NCBI RefSeq assembly: GCF_028686475.1
Contig: NZ_JAQUCA010000010.1
Span: 61,189 to 125,188 of the forward strand
Source: Giesbergeria sp.
GTDB lineage: Bacteria > Pseudomonadota > Gammaproteobacteria > Burkholderiales > Burkholderiaceae_C
Length of the DNA: 64,000 bases
Direction: 5' to 3'
Below, piece after piece: positions 55,770 to 64,000 of the stretch (position 1 is its first letter; every line of letters begins with the position of its first letter). The notes below the pieces were generated by a model. That model was given only the letters and a program-made list of their open reading frames with translations. It was not told where the DNA came from and did not search any database. The position numbers and the translations under genes are program-made.

Positions 55770-58133
55770 TTAGGGTTTGTGGCACTGTTGCAATTTGGCA
55801 AAGGCCGAAGCCATGGCCGAGGGAGCAGAGGCTTCTTCGCGGCGGCGCATGGGTTGTTGCTGGCGCTGCGGAGCGGCAAAACGGTTCTCGCGTGGGCCAT
55901 CGCGGCGTGTGGGTGCAGCATCGAGTTTCATGCTCAGGCTGATGCGTTTGCGCTCTACATCTACTTCTAAGACCTTGACTTTGACAATATCGCCGGTTTT
56001 GACCACTTCGCGCGCATCACTGACAAACTTGTGCGCCAATTGGCTGACATGTACCAAACCATCTTGGTGCACGCCCAAATCGACAAAAGCGCCAAACTGG
56101 GCCACGTTGCTGACCGTGCCCTCCAATACCATGCCTTCGCGCAGGTGTTGGATGTCTTCGATGCCCTCGTTGAAGCGCGCTACTTTGAAATCCGGGCGTG
56201 GGTCGCGGCCCGGTTTTTCCAGTTCGGCCAGAATGTCTTGCACGGTAATGACACCAAACTTGTCGTTGGCAAACAGTTCTGGGCGCAGGGTTTTGAGCAT
56301 CTCGGCCCGGCCCATCAGTTCAGCCACCGGCTTGTGGGTGTGCGTGATGATGGCTTGCACCACCGGGTAGGTTTCGGGGTGAACGCCAGTCATGTCCAGT
56401 GGGTTGTCGCCATTGCGGATACGCAAAAAACCGGCGGCCTGTTCAAAGGTTTTTGGCCCCAAACCGGCCACTTCGAGCAGTTGTTTGCGGTTGCGGAACG
56501 CCCCGTGCGCTTCGCGCCAACGCACCACCGCTTTGGCGACATTGGCCGACAAGCCCGACACGCGCGACAGCAACGGCACGCTGGCGGTGTTCAAATCCAC
56601 CCCGACTGAGTTGACGCAATCTTCGACCACCGTGCCCAAAGTGCGCGCTAATTCGCTTTGGTTGACATCGTGTTGGTACTGGCCTACGCCGATGCTTTTC
56701 GGGTCGATTTTGACCAGCTCGGCCAGCGGGTCTTGCAAGCGACGCGCAATGCTGGCCGCACCACGCAAACTGACATCGACATCCGGCATTTCTTGGCTGG
56801 CGTATTCGCTGGCCGAATACACCGAAGCCCCAGCCTCACTAACGACGATTTTTTGCATGCCGGTGAGTGCAGGTGTGGCTTTTTCTAGCAGCTTGATGAG
56901 GTCGGCGGCCAGTTTGTCGGTCTCGCGGCTGGCGGTGCCATTGCCAATAGCAATCAGTTGCACGCCATGTTTTTGGCACAACTGCGCCAGCGTGTGCAGA
57001 GCGCCATCCCAATCTTTGCGTGGCTCGTGTGGATAAACAGTGGCGGTAGCTACCAGCTTGCCGGTGGTATCGACCACTGCCACCTTCACACCCGTGCGGA
57101 TGCCGGGGTCTAAGCCCATCACGACACGCGGGCCAGCGGGGGCGGCCAGCAGCAAATCGCGCAAATTATCGGCAAACACCTTGATGGCCACTTTTTCGGC
57201 TTCTTCGCGCAGGCGCGAGAACAAATCGCGCTCGGTGGACAGACTGAGCTTGACGCGCCAAGCCCACGCCACGCATTTGCGAATCAAATCATCGGCGGCG
57301 CGGCCCGCGTGGCTCCAACGCAAATGCAGGGCAATTTTGCCTTCGGCCATGCTGGGCTGGCCGGGTTCGGGTTCTTGCGGTTGCAGCAGCTTGGCATCCA
57401 AAATTTCCAGCGCCCGTCCGCGAAACACCGCCAAGGCGCGGTGGGAGGGAATGCGGCTGATAGGCTCGTCGTAGTCAAAATAATCGCGGAACTTGGCCAC
57501 TTCGGGGTCCGACTCGTTTTTGCCGTCGATTTTTTTGCTACGCAATAAACCATCTTGCCACAGCCATTCACGCAAAGATTGCACCAACACCGCATCTTCG
57601 GCCCAACGTTCCGACAGAATATCGCGCACACCATCCAACACTGCGGGTACGGTGGAAAAATCGGGGCCGGGTTTGCCATCGTCCAAGGTTTGCGCTGGAC
57701 GCAAAAAAGCCAAGGCTTCTTCGGCGGGGTTCAGGCTAGGGTCGGCCAGCAGCTTATCGGCCAGTGGCTCGATGCCCGCTTCTTTGGCGATTTGGCCTTT
57801 GGTGCGGCGCTTTTGCTTGAATGGCAGGTAGAGGTCTTCTAATTCTTGCTTGGTCGGGGCGTTGGCAATGGCAACGCGCAGCGCATCGGTGAGTTTGCCT
57901 TGCTCGTCAATGGCTTTGAGCACCGTGGCGCGCCGCTCTGCTAATTCCCGCAGATACGACAGGCGCTCTTCAATCTGGCGCAGTTGAATGTCGTCTAGCC
58001 CTTGGGTGGTTTCTTTGCGGTAGCGGGCGATAAAGGGCACCGTGGCACCGCTATCGAGCAACTCGACGGCGGTTTGCACCTGCTGTGCCGTAACGCGGAT
58101 TTCTGTGGCAATTTGCCCGATGATTTTTTGCAT
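55770..58133 (-). CDS. tex: Transcription accessory protein Tex (S1 domain)
   Basis: A 787-residue Tex protein. In order: N-terminal helical part, an YqgF-like RNase-H fold (GLDPGIRTGVKVAVVD near residue 330), helix-hairpin-helix motifs (FRNRKQLLEVAGLGPKTFEQ) and a C-terminal S1 domain (EGTVSNVAQFGAFVDLGVHQ). It binds nucleic acid and influences transcription and RNA turnover. Beyond the S1 domain there is a basic tail rich in Arg and Gln. Start at 58133 by homology. Confidence 0.95.
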   Translation of the reverse strand: MQKIIGQIATEIRVTAQQVQTAVELLDSGATVPFIARYRKETTQGLDDIQLRQIEERLSYLRELAERRATVLKAIDEQGKLTDALRVAIANAPTKQELEDLYLPFKQKRRTKGQIAKEAGIEPLADKLLADPSLNPAEEALAFLRPAQTLDDGKPGPDFSTVPAVLDGVRDILSERWAEDAVLVQSLREWLWQDGLLRSKKIDGKNESDPEVAKFRDYFDYDEPISRIPSHRALAVFRGRALEILDAKLLQPQEPEPGQPSMAEGKIALHLRWSHAGRAADDLIRKCVAWAWRVKLSLSTERDLFSRLREEAEKVAIKVFADNLRDLLLAAPAGPRVVMGLDPGIRTGVKVAVVDTTGKLVATATVYPHEPRKDWDGALHTLAQLCQKHGVQLIAIGNGTASRETDKLAADLIKLLEKATPALTGMQKIVVSEAGASVYSASEYASQEMPDVDVSLRGAASIARRLQDPLAELVKIDPKSIGVGQYQHDVNQSELARTLGTVVEDCVNSVGVDLNTASVPLLSRVSGLSANVAKAVVRWREAHGAFRNRKQLLEVAGLGPKTFEQAAGFLRIRNGDNPLDMTGVHPETYPVVQAIITHTHKPVAELMGRAEMLKTLRPELFANDKFGVITVQDILAELEKPGRDPRPDFKVARFNEGIEDIQHLREGMVLEGTVSNVAQFGAFVDLGVHQDGLVHVSQLAHKFVSDAREVVKTGDIVKVKVLEVDVERKRISLSMKLDAAPTRRDGPRENRFAAPQRQQQPMRRREEASAPSAMASAFAKLQQCHKP

Positions 58134-58205
58134 AACTGAGAACCATGCGCCTTGCGGCAGCGCTCAAAAATCGGGCAAGTGTGCCACAGGCATTAGGCAG
58201 GTTTT

Positions 58206-58814
58206 TTATTTCACCAACGCTAACATGTCTTTGAAGGCGGGGTGTTCGCAACTGCCCAGCCATTCAAAGGCCACCATCTCGGTGGTGACCAATTCGGCTC
58301 CGGCACCGGCCAGGCGGTCAAAGGCGGCATCGCGGTTGCGCTCGGTGCGTGAGCTGCACGCATCCGTGACCACCCAGACTTCAAACTCCTCGGCCAGCAA
58401 CTCTAAGGCGGTTTGCAGCAAGCAGACATGGGCTTCGCAACCGGCAATCACGATGCTGGGGCGCTCGGGGGCCGCTGGCTGCGCTGGTTTTTGCAGGTGC
58501 TTGGGCAGGCTGCGCGCATTGCCGCCTTGTTGGGGCTTGACTGGGGGGCGCAAATAATCGACCAAGCCATCGGGCACGGCGCTAAAGTGCATTTTGTCTA
58601 GCGTTTTGCGGCACAGGGCGCGCAAGGCGGCATCGTTGGGGCCGAGGCGGCTGGGGTTTTGCTCGGTGCCCCAGACCGGCACATCGAGCATTTGCGCGAT
58701 TTGGGCCAACCGCACCGCATTGGCCAAGGCGGCAGCACCTTCGTGGATGGCGGGCATCAGGCGGGTTTGGTAGTCCACCAACACCAGTTGGGATTCATCA
58801 GCGTCGAGCAGCAT
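58206..58814 (-). CDS. Isochorismatase-fold hydrolase
   Basis: A 202-residue cysteine hydrolase of the isochorismatase family (YcaC-like). The triad is visible as Asp in LVLVDYQTRLMP, Lys in TLDKMHFSA and Cys in GCEAHVCLLQTA. The start at 58814 (MLLDADESQLVLVD) was chosen by homology. An insert near residues 120-145 (RPPVKPQQGGNARSLPKHL) is unusual. The substrate is unknown. Confidence 0.87.
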   Translation of the reverse strand: MLLDADESQLVLVDYQTRLMPAIHEGAAALANAVRLAQIAQMLDVPVWGTEQNPSRLGPNDAALRALCRKTLDKMHFSAVPDGLVDYLRPPVKPQQGGNARSLPKHLQKPAQPAAPERPSIVIAGCEAHVCLLQTALELLAEEFEVWVVTDACSSRTERNRDAAFDRLAGAGAELVTTEMVAFEWLGSCEHPAFKDMLALVK

Positions 58815-58876
58815 GGGCAATTCTTTCTTGCAAGCAATGGAGAGATAAAAACAGGGGGCGATTGTCGCAGTGCGGC

Positions 58877-59809
58877 TCAAGGCGGCAAAGTTTGCAAAGT
58901 TTGCAAGGCAGCGGCCAACGCTGGGGCCAAGGCAACGCAGTTGCTGGCGTGCGCCACGGCATCGGTACTCCAAAATTGCCCCACCCCGGCAGCGTGCAAG
59001 GCGTGCAGCGCGGCATCATCGAGCAGCGCATGGGTCACGGCGACATCCACCGAGGCCGCACCAGCGGCTTTGAGCAACTGGGTGGCTTGTATCAGGGTAT
59101 GGCCGGTGCTGGCCATATCGTCTAACAACACCACCGCCCGCCCTTGCAGCGGCACCGGCGGTAACGCTATGCTGACTTTGCGGTCGCCGTGGCGCTGCTT
59201 GGTACAGACGGCAGAGTCTAAACCGTGGCGTGCGGCGGCTTGGGCCACCCATTGGGCCGATTCTTCGTCTGGCCCTACCAGTAAAGCGCCGGGGCGCTGC
59301 TGCACAATCCAATCGGCCAACAAAGGCGCGCCACTGACCAGCACGGTTTGCGCCGCCGGTACGGCCTCAGCCAAGGTAGCTACCCGGTGCAAGTGGGCAT
59401 CGACAGTGATGATGGCATCGAACAAATTGGCCAAAAAATCACCCACCACGCGCTGGCTGATGGCCTCGCCCGGCTGAAAGGCGATGTCTTGGCGCATATA
59501 GGCCAAATAGGGCGCTACCAAGGTGAGGTGTTGCACGCCCAAACGCCGTGCCGTGCGTGCCGCCAACAGCAGTTCTACCAGCTTGTCGTTGGGCTGGTGC
59601 AGGCCGCGCAGCAATACCGCCCGCTGGGGTAAGCGGCCTTGGGCATCCACTGGCAGCGTGAGTTTCAGTTCTCCGTCGGGGAAGCGATGGCGCGCGATGG
59701 CGCGCGCTGTCAAGCCGCTGGCGCTGGCCAACTGCTGGGCGCTAGTGCGTTCATCGTCGAAAAATAACAGGCAGGGGGGCAAAGAAGGCAAAGGGGCTAA
59801 GGCGGCCAT
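58877..59809 (-). CDS. PRPP synthetase-family paralogue
   Basis: A 310-residue ribose-phosphate pyrophosphokinase-like protein. The PRPP loop is VVLLDDMASTGHTLI, the flexible loop has CTKQRHGDRKVSI, and the divalent-metal region reads ITVDAHLHRVATL in place of the canonical DLH. This is the divergent bacterial subgroup that often lies beside an AMP-phosphorylase homologue, as here with 6 bases between genes. It may make or use PRPP in nucleotide salvage; the normal prs gene is probably elsewhere. Confidence 0.84.
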   Translation of the reverse strand: MAALAPLPSLPPCLLFFDDERTSAQQLASASGLTARAIARHRFPDGELKLTLPVDAQGRLPQRAVLLRGLHQPNDKLVELLLAARTARRLGVQHLTLVAPYLAYMRQDIAFQPGEAISQRVVGDFLANLFDAIITVDAHLHRVATLAEAVPAAQTVLVSGAPLLADWIVQQRPGALLVGPDEESAQWVAQAAARHGLDSAVCTKQRHGDRKVSIALPPVPLQGRAVVLLDDMASTGHTLIQATQLLKAAGAASVDVAVTHALLDDAALHALHAAGVGQFWSTDAVAHASNCVALAPALAAALQTLQTLPP

Positions 59810-59815
59810 GATGGT

Positions 59816-61420
59816 TTAGAACTCCACGAAAACGCGCGGCACATCGTCGGCCGTGCCAATGCGGTAAGCATTTACCTTGTCGCTGGCTTGGCGGGCAAAC
59901 TCCAAATCGGCCGGATAACCTGCATACACGCGGTACAGCACCTGTCCGGCAGTGACGCTATCGCCCAGCTTGCACAGCAAATCAACCCCCGCCCCTTGCA
60001 CCTTGGGCGCACCAGCGAGGCGCGCGATACGGGCAATCTGCAAATTGTCGATGCCTGCCACCACGCCAGTCGAAGCGGCTTGCACCTCAAAACTCAAGGG
60101 GCCTAGCGGGGGGTGGTTGTGGTCAAAGTCCTTGCCCCCTTGGGCGGCGATGATTTCGCGCATTTGGGCCAGTGCGCGGCCAGAATCCAAAATATCGCGC
60201 GCAATGGCGTAACCATCGCCACCGCGCACATCGGGGTCAAACTCAATCAAGCGTCCAGCTAAACGCAAGGATTTTTGCCGCAAATCGTTGGGGGCGCGCG
60301 GGTCATTTTCTAGCACGCGCATTACGTCGCGCGCTTCTAAGACCGGGCCGATGCCGCTACCGACGGGCTGGCGGCCATCGGTAATCACCACATCCAACGA
60401 CAACTGCAAGCGCCGCGCCACATACTCGAACAAGCGGCGCAAGCGCTGCGCTTCGGGCATGGAGCGCACCTTGGCCGTGGGGCCAATGGGAATGTCCAGT
60501 ACCAGATGGGTAGAGCCTGCGGCCATTTTTTTCGACAAAATCGAGGCCACCATCTGCCCCGGTGAATCCATAGACAGCGGGCGCTCAACCGAAATTAATA
60601 CATCATCAGCGGGTGAGAGTTGCGCCGTGCCGCCCCACGCCAGACAGCCCCGGTGGTCGCGCACGATGTCGGCCAGTTGCTCTAAGGGCAGTTCGACATT
60701 GGCCAGCACTTCCATCGTGTCGGCGGTGCCCGCAGGCGAGGTAATAGCGCGCGAAGAGGTTTTAGGGCACAACATGCCATGCGCGGCCACAATCGGCACA
60801 ATCAGCATCGAGGTCCGATTGCCCGGAATGCCGCCAATGCAGTGCTTGTCCACCACGCGCGGCTCGTGCCAGTCTAGGCGTTGGCCAATCGCTACCATCG
60901 CATCGGACAAAAAGAACACTTCTTCGCGGTCCAATTCATCGCGGTTGCAGGCCACGACAAAGGCCGTGAGTTCAATTTTGGAATAGCGGTGCCGGGCAAT
61001 ATCGCGCACGATGGCATGAAAATCCTCCCGCCCCAGCCGCTCGCCCGCTAGTTTGCGAAATAATGCGCCCATAGATTCGGGCGGCTCGGCCTGCGATACC
61101 GTGACGGTATGCCCATTGGCAACACCCAGCTGGGCAAACGCATCTTCGGACAGGCCCAATTCTTGGCAGCCCACAATGGATAAATCATCCACCACATTGA
61201 CGGTGGCCAAAATGCGCCGCCCATTGCTACGCACCTCGATTTTGGACAGCGCTTGGAAGCCTTCGGCGCGATAAACCGCGCAATCGCGGTGCAAATAGGC
61301 CACGTTTTCGCGCCAAGTGTCAATGGCAACACGGCGCACCGCCAAGGGCGAAGCGGGGACAAGCGCAGGGGCGGATTCGGCCATTGCCAGTGCAGCAGGA
61401 GAGGTAATTTCGGCAGACAT
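59816..61420 (-). CDS. Thymidine/AMP phosphorylase-family enzyme
   Basis: A 534-residue nucleoside(-monophosphate) phosphorylase. The N-terminal ~100 residues form an extra domain seen in archaeal AMP phosphorylase (DeoA-type). Core motifs are [34 protein letters not shown] and [19 protein letters not shown]. The [12 protein letters not shown] form matches the archaeal AMP-phosphorylase group better than E. coli DeoA. It likely converts a nucleoside monophosphate to base and ribose-1,5-bisphosphate, but deoxynucleoside use cannot be excluded. It is the first gene of a pair with the PRPP-synthetase paralogue. Confidence 0.85.
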   Translation of the reverse strand: MSAEITSPAALAMAESAPALVPASPLAVRRVAIDTWRENVAYLHRDCAVYRAEGFQALSKIEVRSNGRRILATVNVVDDLSIVGCQELGLSEDAFAQLGVANGHTVTVSQAEPPESMGALFRKLAGERLGREDFHAIVRDIARHRYSKIELTAFVVACNRDELDREEVFFLSDAMVAIGQRLDWHEPRVVDKHCIGGIPGNRTSMLIVPIVAAHGMLCPKTSSRAITSPAGTADTMEVLANVELPLEQLADIVRDHRGCLAWGGTAQLSPADDVLISVERPLSMDSPGQMVASILSKKMAAGSTHLVLDIPIGPTAKVRSMPEAQRLRRLFEYVARRLQLSLDVVITDGRQPVGSGIGPVLEARDVMRVLENDPRAPNDLRQKSLRLAGRLIEFDPDVRGGDGYAIARDILDSGRALAQMREIIAAQGGKDFDHNHPPLGPLSFEVQAASTGVVAGIDNLQIARIARLAGAPKVQGAGVDLLCKLGDSVTAGQVLYRVYAGYPADLEFARQASDKVNAYRIGTADDVPRVFVEF

Positions 61421-61546
61421 AGCGCTAAGACTACACCGGAATAGCGGCCTTTTGCAGCGGGTTTGCCCAAGTTAGCCAACAAACGCGACTGCAAATGCGG
61501 GTTTTTTAGCCTTTAACGCCTGTAAGCCGTGTTACCCTTCGCGCCC

Positions 61547-62158
61547 ATGTCTAAATGGTTTTGCATCCTCTTGATAGCCTGTGCCAGCGCCCATGCGGCC
61601 CCTAGCACAGCACCCGCCGACGAGGCAGTGCAGTTTTTGAACGACAAAAGCCTGCTCAACCAAATCGTCGAAATTCAACACAACGTGACAGAAAAGGCCC
61701 AAGGTAAGCTGTCTGCGGTGGGGCAAAACGTGGCCCACACTGCACACCAAGTAGCCGATAGCACGGCTGATTTGGTCATTACCTCGATGGCTTTCTTGGG
61801 CTTGCCCTACCGCCGTGGTGGCAACAGCGCCGAGACCGGCTTTGATTGCAGCGGCTTTGTGCGGGCTATGTACCAGCAAACCGTGGGTATGCTGCTGCCA
61901 CGCCGCGCCAGCGAGCAAGCTGCTGCCACCCAAGCCATTGATAAAAAAGAGCTACAACCGGGCGATTTGGTGTTTTTTAACACCATGCGCCGTGCTTTTA
62001 GCCATGTGGGCATCTACATTGGCGATGGCAAATTTATCCACTCGCCACGCAGTGGCTCCGAAGTGCGCGTAGAAAACATGCGCGCCAGTTATTGGGTGCA
62101 ACGCTTTGATGGTGCGCGGCGCGTGGCTGGTTTAGGTTCTAGCGCCAGCAGCTACTAA
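61547..62158 (+). CDS. NlpC/P60-family cell-wall peptidase
   Basis: A 203-residue secreted protein with a Sec signal peptide (MSKWFCILLIACASAHAAP). The C-terminal NlpC/P60 domain (about 90-190) shows the catalytic Cys in FDCSGFVRAMY, His in FSHVGIYIG and a further polar residue in KFIHSPRSG. Such enzymes cut peptide stems of peptidoglycan. The middle (about 25-85) is helical. The ATG at 61547 is preferred over a GTG 18 bases upstream because it gives the cleaner signal peptide. Confidence 0.87.
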   Translation: MSKWFCILLIACASAHAAPSTAPADEAVQFLNDKSLLNQIVEIQHNVTEKAQGKLSAVGQNVAHTAHQVADSTADLVITSMAFLGLPYRRGGNSAETGFDCSGFVRAMYQQTVGMLLPRRASEQAAATQAIDKKELQPGDLVFFNTMRRAFSHVGIYIGDGKFIHSPRSGSEVRVENMRASYWVQRFDGARRVAGLGSSASSY

Positions 62159-62196
62159 AAAAGCACTCTAGCCGCAGTGCCGGTGCGGGCCGTGCC

Positions 62197-63579
62197 TTAT
62201 TCGGCAGCGGCCTGCACTACGCGGTTGCGGCCACTGTGTTTGGCATGGTAGAGCGCATCATCGGCACGGCGCAGCAAGCGCTGGTAGTCGGGGTGCCCGT
62301 TGTGTGCCGCTACGCCCACGCTGATGGTCAGGTGCAAAGTCCGGTCTTGGGGCAGGCGGAAGGTTTCGTGCTCAATGGCGCGGCGCAGTTTCTCGGCAAT
62401 GCCCATCGCATTAGATAGTTTGCTATCGACCAGCAACACCAAAAATTCTTCGCCGCCCATGCGAAAGATATAGTCGCCACCCCGGCTGCTGTTGGTCAAA
62501 ATGGCGGCTATTTGTTGCAACACCACATCACCCGCCTCGTGGCCGTATTGGTCATTGACGTGTTTGAAATGGTCAATGTCAATCGCCAGCAAAGTAAAAC
62601 TGCTTTTGCGCTGGCGCGAAAAATGGATTTCTTTGTTCAGTACCACCGGCAAAAACTTGCGATTGAGCAGCCGTGTCAGGACATCGCGCCCGGCCTCTAG
62701 CTCGTTGTTTTGGGCAAACAAGCTATCGAGGTGGTAAGCAATGCCCTTGGTGGTGTCGCGCAGCTCGCGCAGGCCCTGCACCCGGGTTTCGTGCGAGTTG
62801 CTGGTCAGGGCAAACATGGGCAGCAGCATCTCATCGACGCGGTCGATGGCATCCAAAATCATGGCCGCTTCGGTGGAGCCATGAAAAGCGTGGGCACCCT
62901 TGTGCCGAAACCACAGGCCAAACTCGGAGGCCCCCAAGCGTGGCAGGTGGGCGGCATCGGCCCCCACGGCCTGATCGAACATCAGTTGGTTCTCCCAGGC
63001 CAGTAAGGCGGCACGTTGGCGTTCGCGCTCTGAGCCTACATGTTGTGATACCGAAAACAGCCGGTAAGCCTCTTCGGCGCGCGAGTTGCGGTCATTGGCC
63101 GAAGAATACGATTGGCTCATGATTTCCATCGCCGTATCAATCACCCCTACCGCCAATCGGGTAGCGTGGTGGGTGCTGTCGGCGGGCAGTTCTGCATCGG
63201 CGTGGAGCAAATCGACCAATTTTTCTTTCAGGCAGCGCGCTCCGCGCAGTACCAAATGTACCGGAATGCCAATGCGGGCATGAATCTCGCCTACATGAAT
63301 TTGCTGGGCCACAATCGGCAGCACATCGTGCTGGTTGCGGGCTGAAAATACCGTGGAAATCCAGCGCTGCATCGAGCCGTGCAAGCGCTCTTGTACCTGC
63401 TGGTGCGATAAAAATTGCGCTACCACGGCATCGCTCAACATTTGCTGGTAAAAGTAGCTGGCCAGGCTGGCTTGGTGGGTTTGCGCTTGAAAATAAACGC
63501 GCTCTTGAACCCCATCGGGAACTGCAGCCAACAATTGGCTCCATTCGTGGGCCCATTGTTCGGAAGAGATTTTTGGCAT
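62197..63579 (-). CDS. Globin-coupled diguanylate cyclase (DosC-like)
   Basis: A 460-residue heme sensor fused to a cyclase. The first ~150 residues form a globin-coupled sensor: the proximal heme His is His100 in EIHARIGIPV, and Tyr42/Tyr44 could be the distal residue. A middle helical domain (about 160-285) contains FGLWFRHKGAHAF as in E. coli DosC. The GGDEF domain has MGGEEFLVL and the Asp/Glu metal residues, with no clear RxxD inhibitory site. It likely makes c-di-GMP in response to oxygen. No DosP partner is adjacent. The start is the ATG at 63579. Confidence 0.9.
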   Translation of the reverse strand: MPKISSEQWAHEWSQLLAAVPDGVQERVYFQAQTHQASLASYFYQQMLSDAVVAQFLSHQQVQERLHGSMQRWISTVFSARNQHDVLPIVAQQIHVGEIHARIGIPVHLVLRGARCLKEKLVDLLHADAELPADSTHHATRLAVGVIDTAMEIMSQSYSSANDRNSRAEEAYRLFSVSQHVGSERERQRAALLAWENQLMFDQAVGADAAHLPRLGASEFGLWFRHKGAHAFHGSTEAAMILDAIDRVDEMLLPMFALTSNSHETRVQGLRELRDTTKGIAYHLDSLFAQNNELEAGRDVLTRLLNRKFLPVVLNKEIHFSRQRKSSFTLLAIDIDHFKHVNDQYGHEAGDVVLQQIAAILTNSSRGGDYIFRMGGEEFLVLLVDSKLSNAMGIAEKLRRAIEHETFRLPQDRTLHLTISVGVAAHNGHPDYQRLLRRADDALYHAKHSGRNRVVQAAAE

Positions 63580-63654
63580 GGTTTGATTCAAAGTCTGGCA
63601 AGGGGCGCAAGCTTAGCCGCAAACGGGGAACTGGGCGCACCAGAGGTGTATCCA

Positions 63655-63684
63655 AAAACATTCTTCATACTGGGTGAATGTTTT
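63655..63684. repeat. Inverted repeat upstream of the IS607-type gene
   Basis: AAAACATTC (63655-63663) pairs with GAATGTTTT (63676-63684) around a 12-nt loop. It may be part of the IS607-type left end or a terminator reading on minus toward the cyclase gene (TTTTTGG follows). The role is unknown. Confidence 0.5.
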
Positions 63685-63780
63685 GCCCTGTACAGTGGCT
63701 GGCTTTGATAGGCTACAGATAGGGTTGGAGCTAAAAACAGTTGTTGATTAGCTATGCAAACATAGTTATTCTTATTCAGA

Positions 63781-64000
63781 ATGTACGCCAATTATCGCAT
63801 CAACGAATTCGCAAAACGCATTGGTCGCTCCATTGAGACCGTGCGACGCTGGGAAAAGGAAGGAAAGTTTGTAGCCAAACGACTTCCTTCTGGGCAGCGA
63901 TATTTTGATGAATCGGATGTGCGTGCCGTGCTGGGTGGTGGCCCCAGCAAAAAAGACACCGTTGTGTATTGCCGAGTCAGCAGTGCAGGACAAAAAGATG
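63781..64000 (+). CDS. IS607-family TnpA serine recombinase, partial (cut by window end)
   Basis: The first 73 codons of a transposase: an N-terminal MerR-like helix-turn-helix (MYANYRINEFAKRIGRSIET, then VRRWEKEGKF and RLPSGQRYFDESDV) followed by the start of the serine recombinase fold, TVVYCRVSSAGQKD. The catalytic serine is expected in CRVSS. This layout (DNA-binding domain first) is the mark of IS607 TnpA. The gene continues past the window, so length and partner tnpB cannot be judged. Confidence 0.88.
   Translation, partial: MYANYRINEFAKRIGRSIETVRRWEKEGKFVAKRLPSGQRYFDESDVRAVLGGGPSKKDTVVYCRVSSAGQKD

Noticed and set aside
59816..61420. Plain thymidine phosphorylase (deoA)
   Set aside because: The extra N-terminal domain and [12 protein letters not shown] motif fit the AMP-phosphorylase group; I kept the wider name because substrate is untested.

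Overview
The window looks like chromosomal DNA of a Burkholderiales betaproteobacterium, most likely a Comamonadaceae-type organism. This is inferred from the rpsP-rimM-trmD-rplS order, a complete cbb3 oxidase cluster, APS-reductase-type sulfate assimilation with a DUF934 protein, and the protein sequences; no 16S gene is present. Gene density is high and housekeeping genes dominate. Two transposon-related loci are visible, one inside a broken transporter gene and one cut by the right edge.

Layout. 0-7 kb: Nudix CoA pyrophosphatase, the rpsP-rimM-trmD-rplS operon (minus strand), a Pit phosphate permease with its DUF47 partner, and lolA-rarA. 7-9.3 kb: a UspA protein, tRNA-Ser, a cystathionine beta-lyase-like enzyme, and three identical tRNA-Asn genes repeated every 120 bp. 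9.3-18 kb (minus): a short-chain dehydrogenase, an RluA-type pseudouridine synthase coupled to a hybrid histidine kinase, an isolated gcvH, a three-gene ABC importer of the TrpXYZ type, and ETF-ubiquinone oxidoreductase. 18.2-25.9 kb (plus): a sulfur operon (TauE-like exporter, sulfite reductase, DUF934, cysH, cysD, cysN), then fdxA and a ferredoxin-NADP reductase, which could be the electron supply for sulfite reduction. 25.9-29.3 kb: a large Cache-PAS-GGDEF-EAL protein and an SH3 protein. 29.3-33.5 kb: thiD (minus), a TPP riboswitch, and thiO-thiS-thiG-thiE. 33.5-41.1 kb (minus): ccoI-ccoS-ccoN-ccoO-ccoQ-ccoP-ccoG-ccoH, with an FNR/Anr-like box before ccoN.

41-48.6 kb: UspA, malonyl-CoA decarboxylase, a YgiQ radical SAM protein, a BLUF blue-light sensor in an apparent operon with a DUF808 membrane protein, a 56-residue basic protein, and MetY. 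48.8-51.7 kb: a Bcr/CflA-type drug exporter gene split by an IS200/IS605-family element. The element carries an apparently intact TnpB nuclease and only the tail of the TnpA transposase. 51.6-63.6 kb: RlhA, a small unknown protein, phosphatidylserine decarboxylase, an HDOD protein, Tex, an isochorismatase-fold hydrolase, a PRPP-synthetase paralogue beside an archaeal-type nucleoside-monophosphate phosphorylase, an NlpC/P60 protein, and a globin-coupled (DosC-like) diguanylate cyclase. The last 220 bases begin an IS607-type serine recombinase that continues past the window.

The loci most worth a second look are the TnpB element with its readable candidate guide, the BLUF-DUF808 pair, the phosphorylase-PRPP-synthetase pair, and the globin-coupled cyclase next to an IS607 end. 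Gene starts were chosen by homology and upstream sequence, and several differ from the longest open frame. No similarity search was run.
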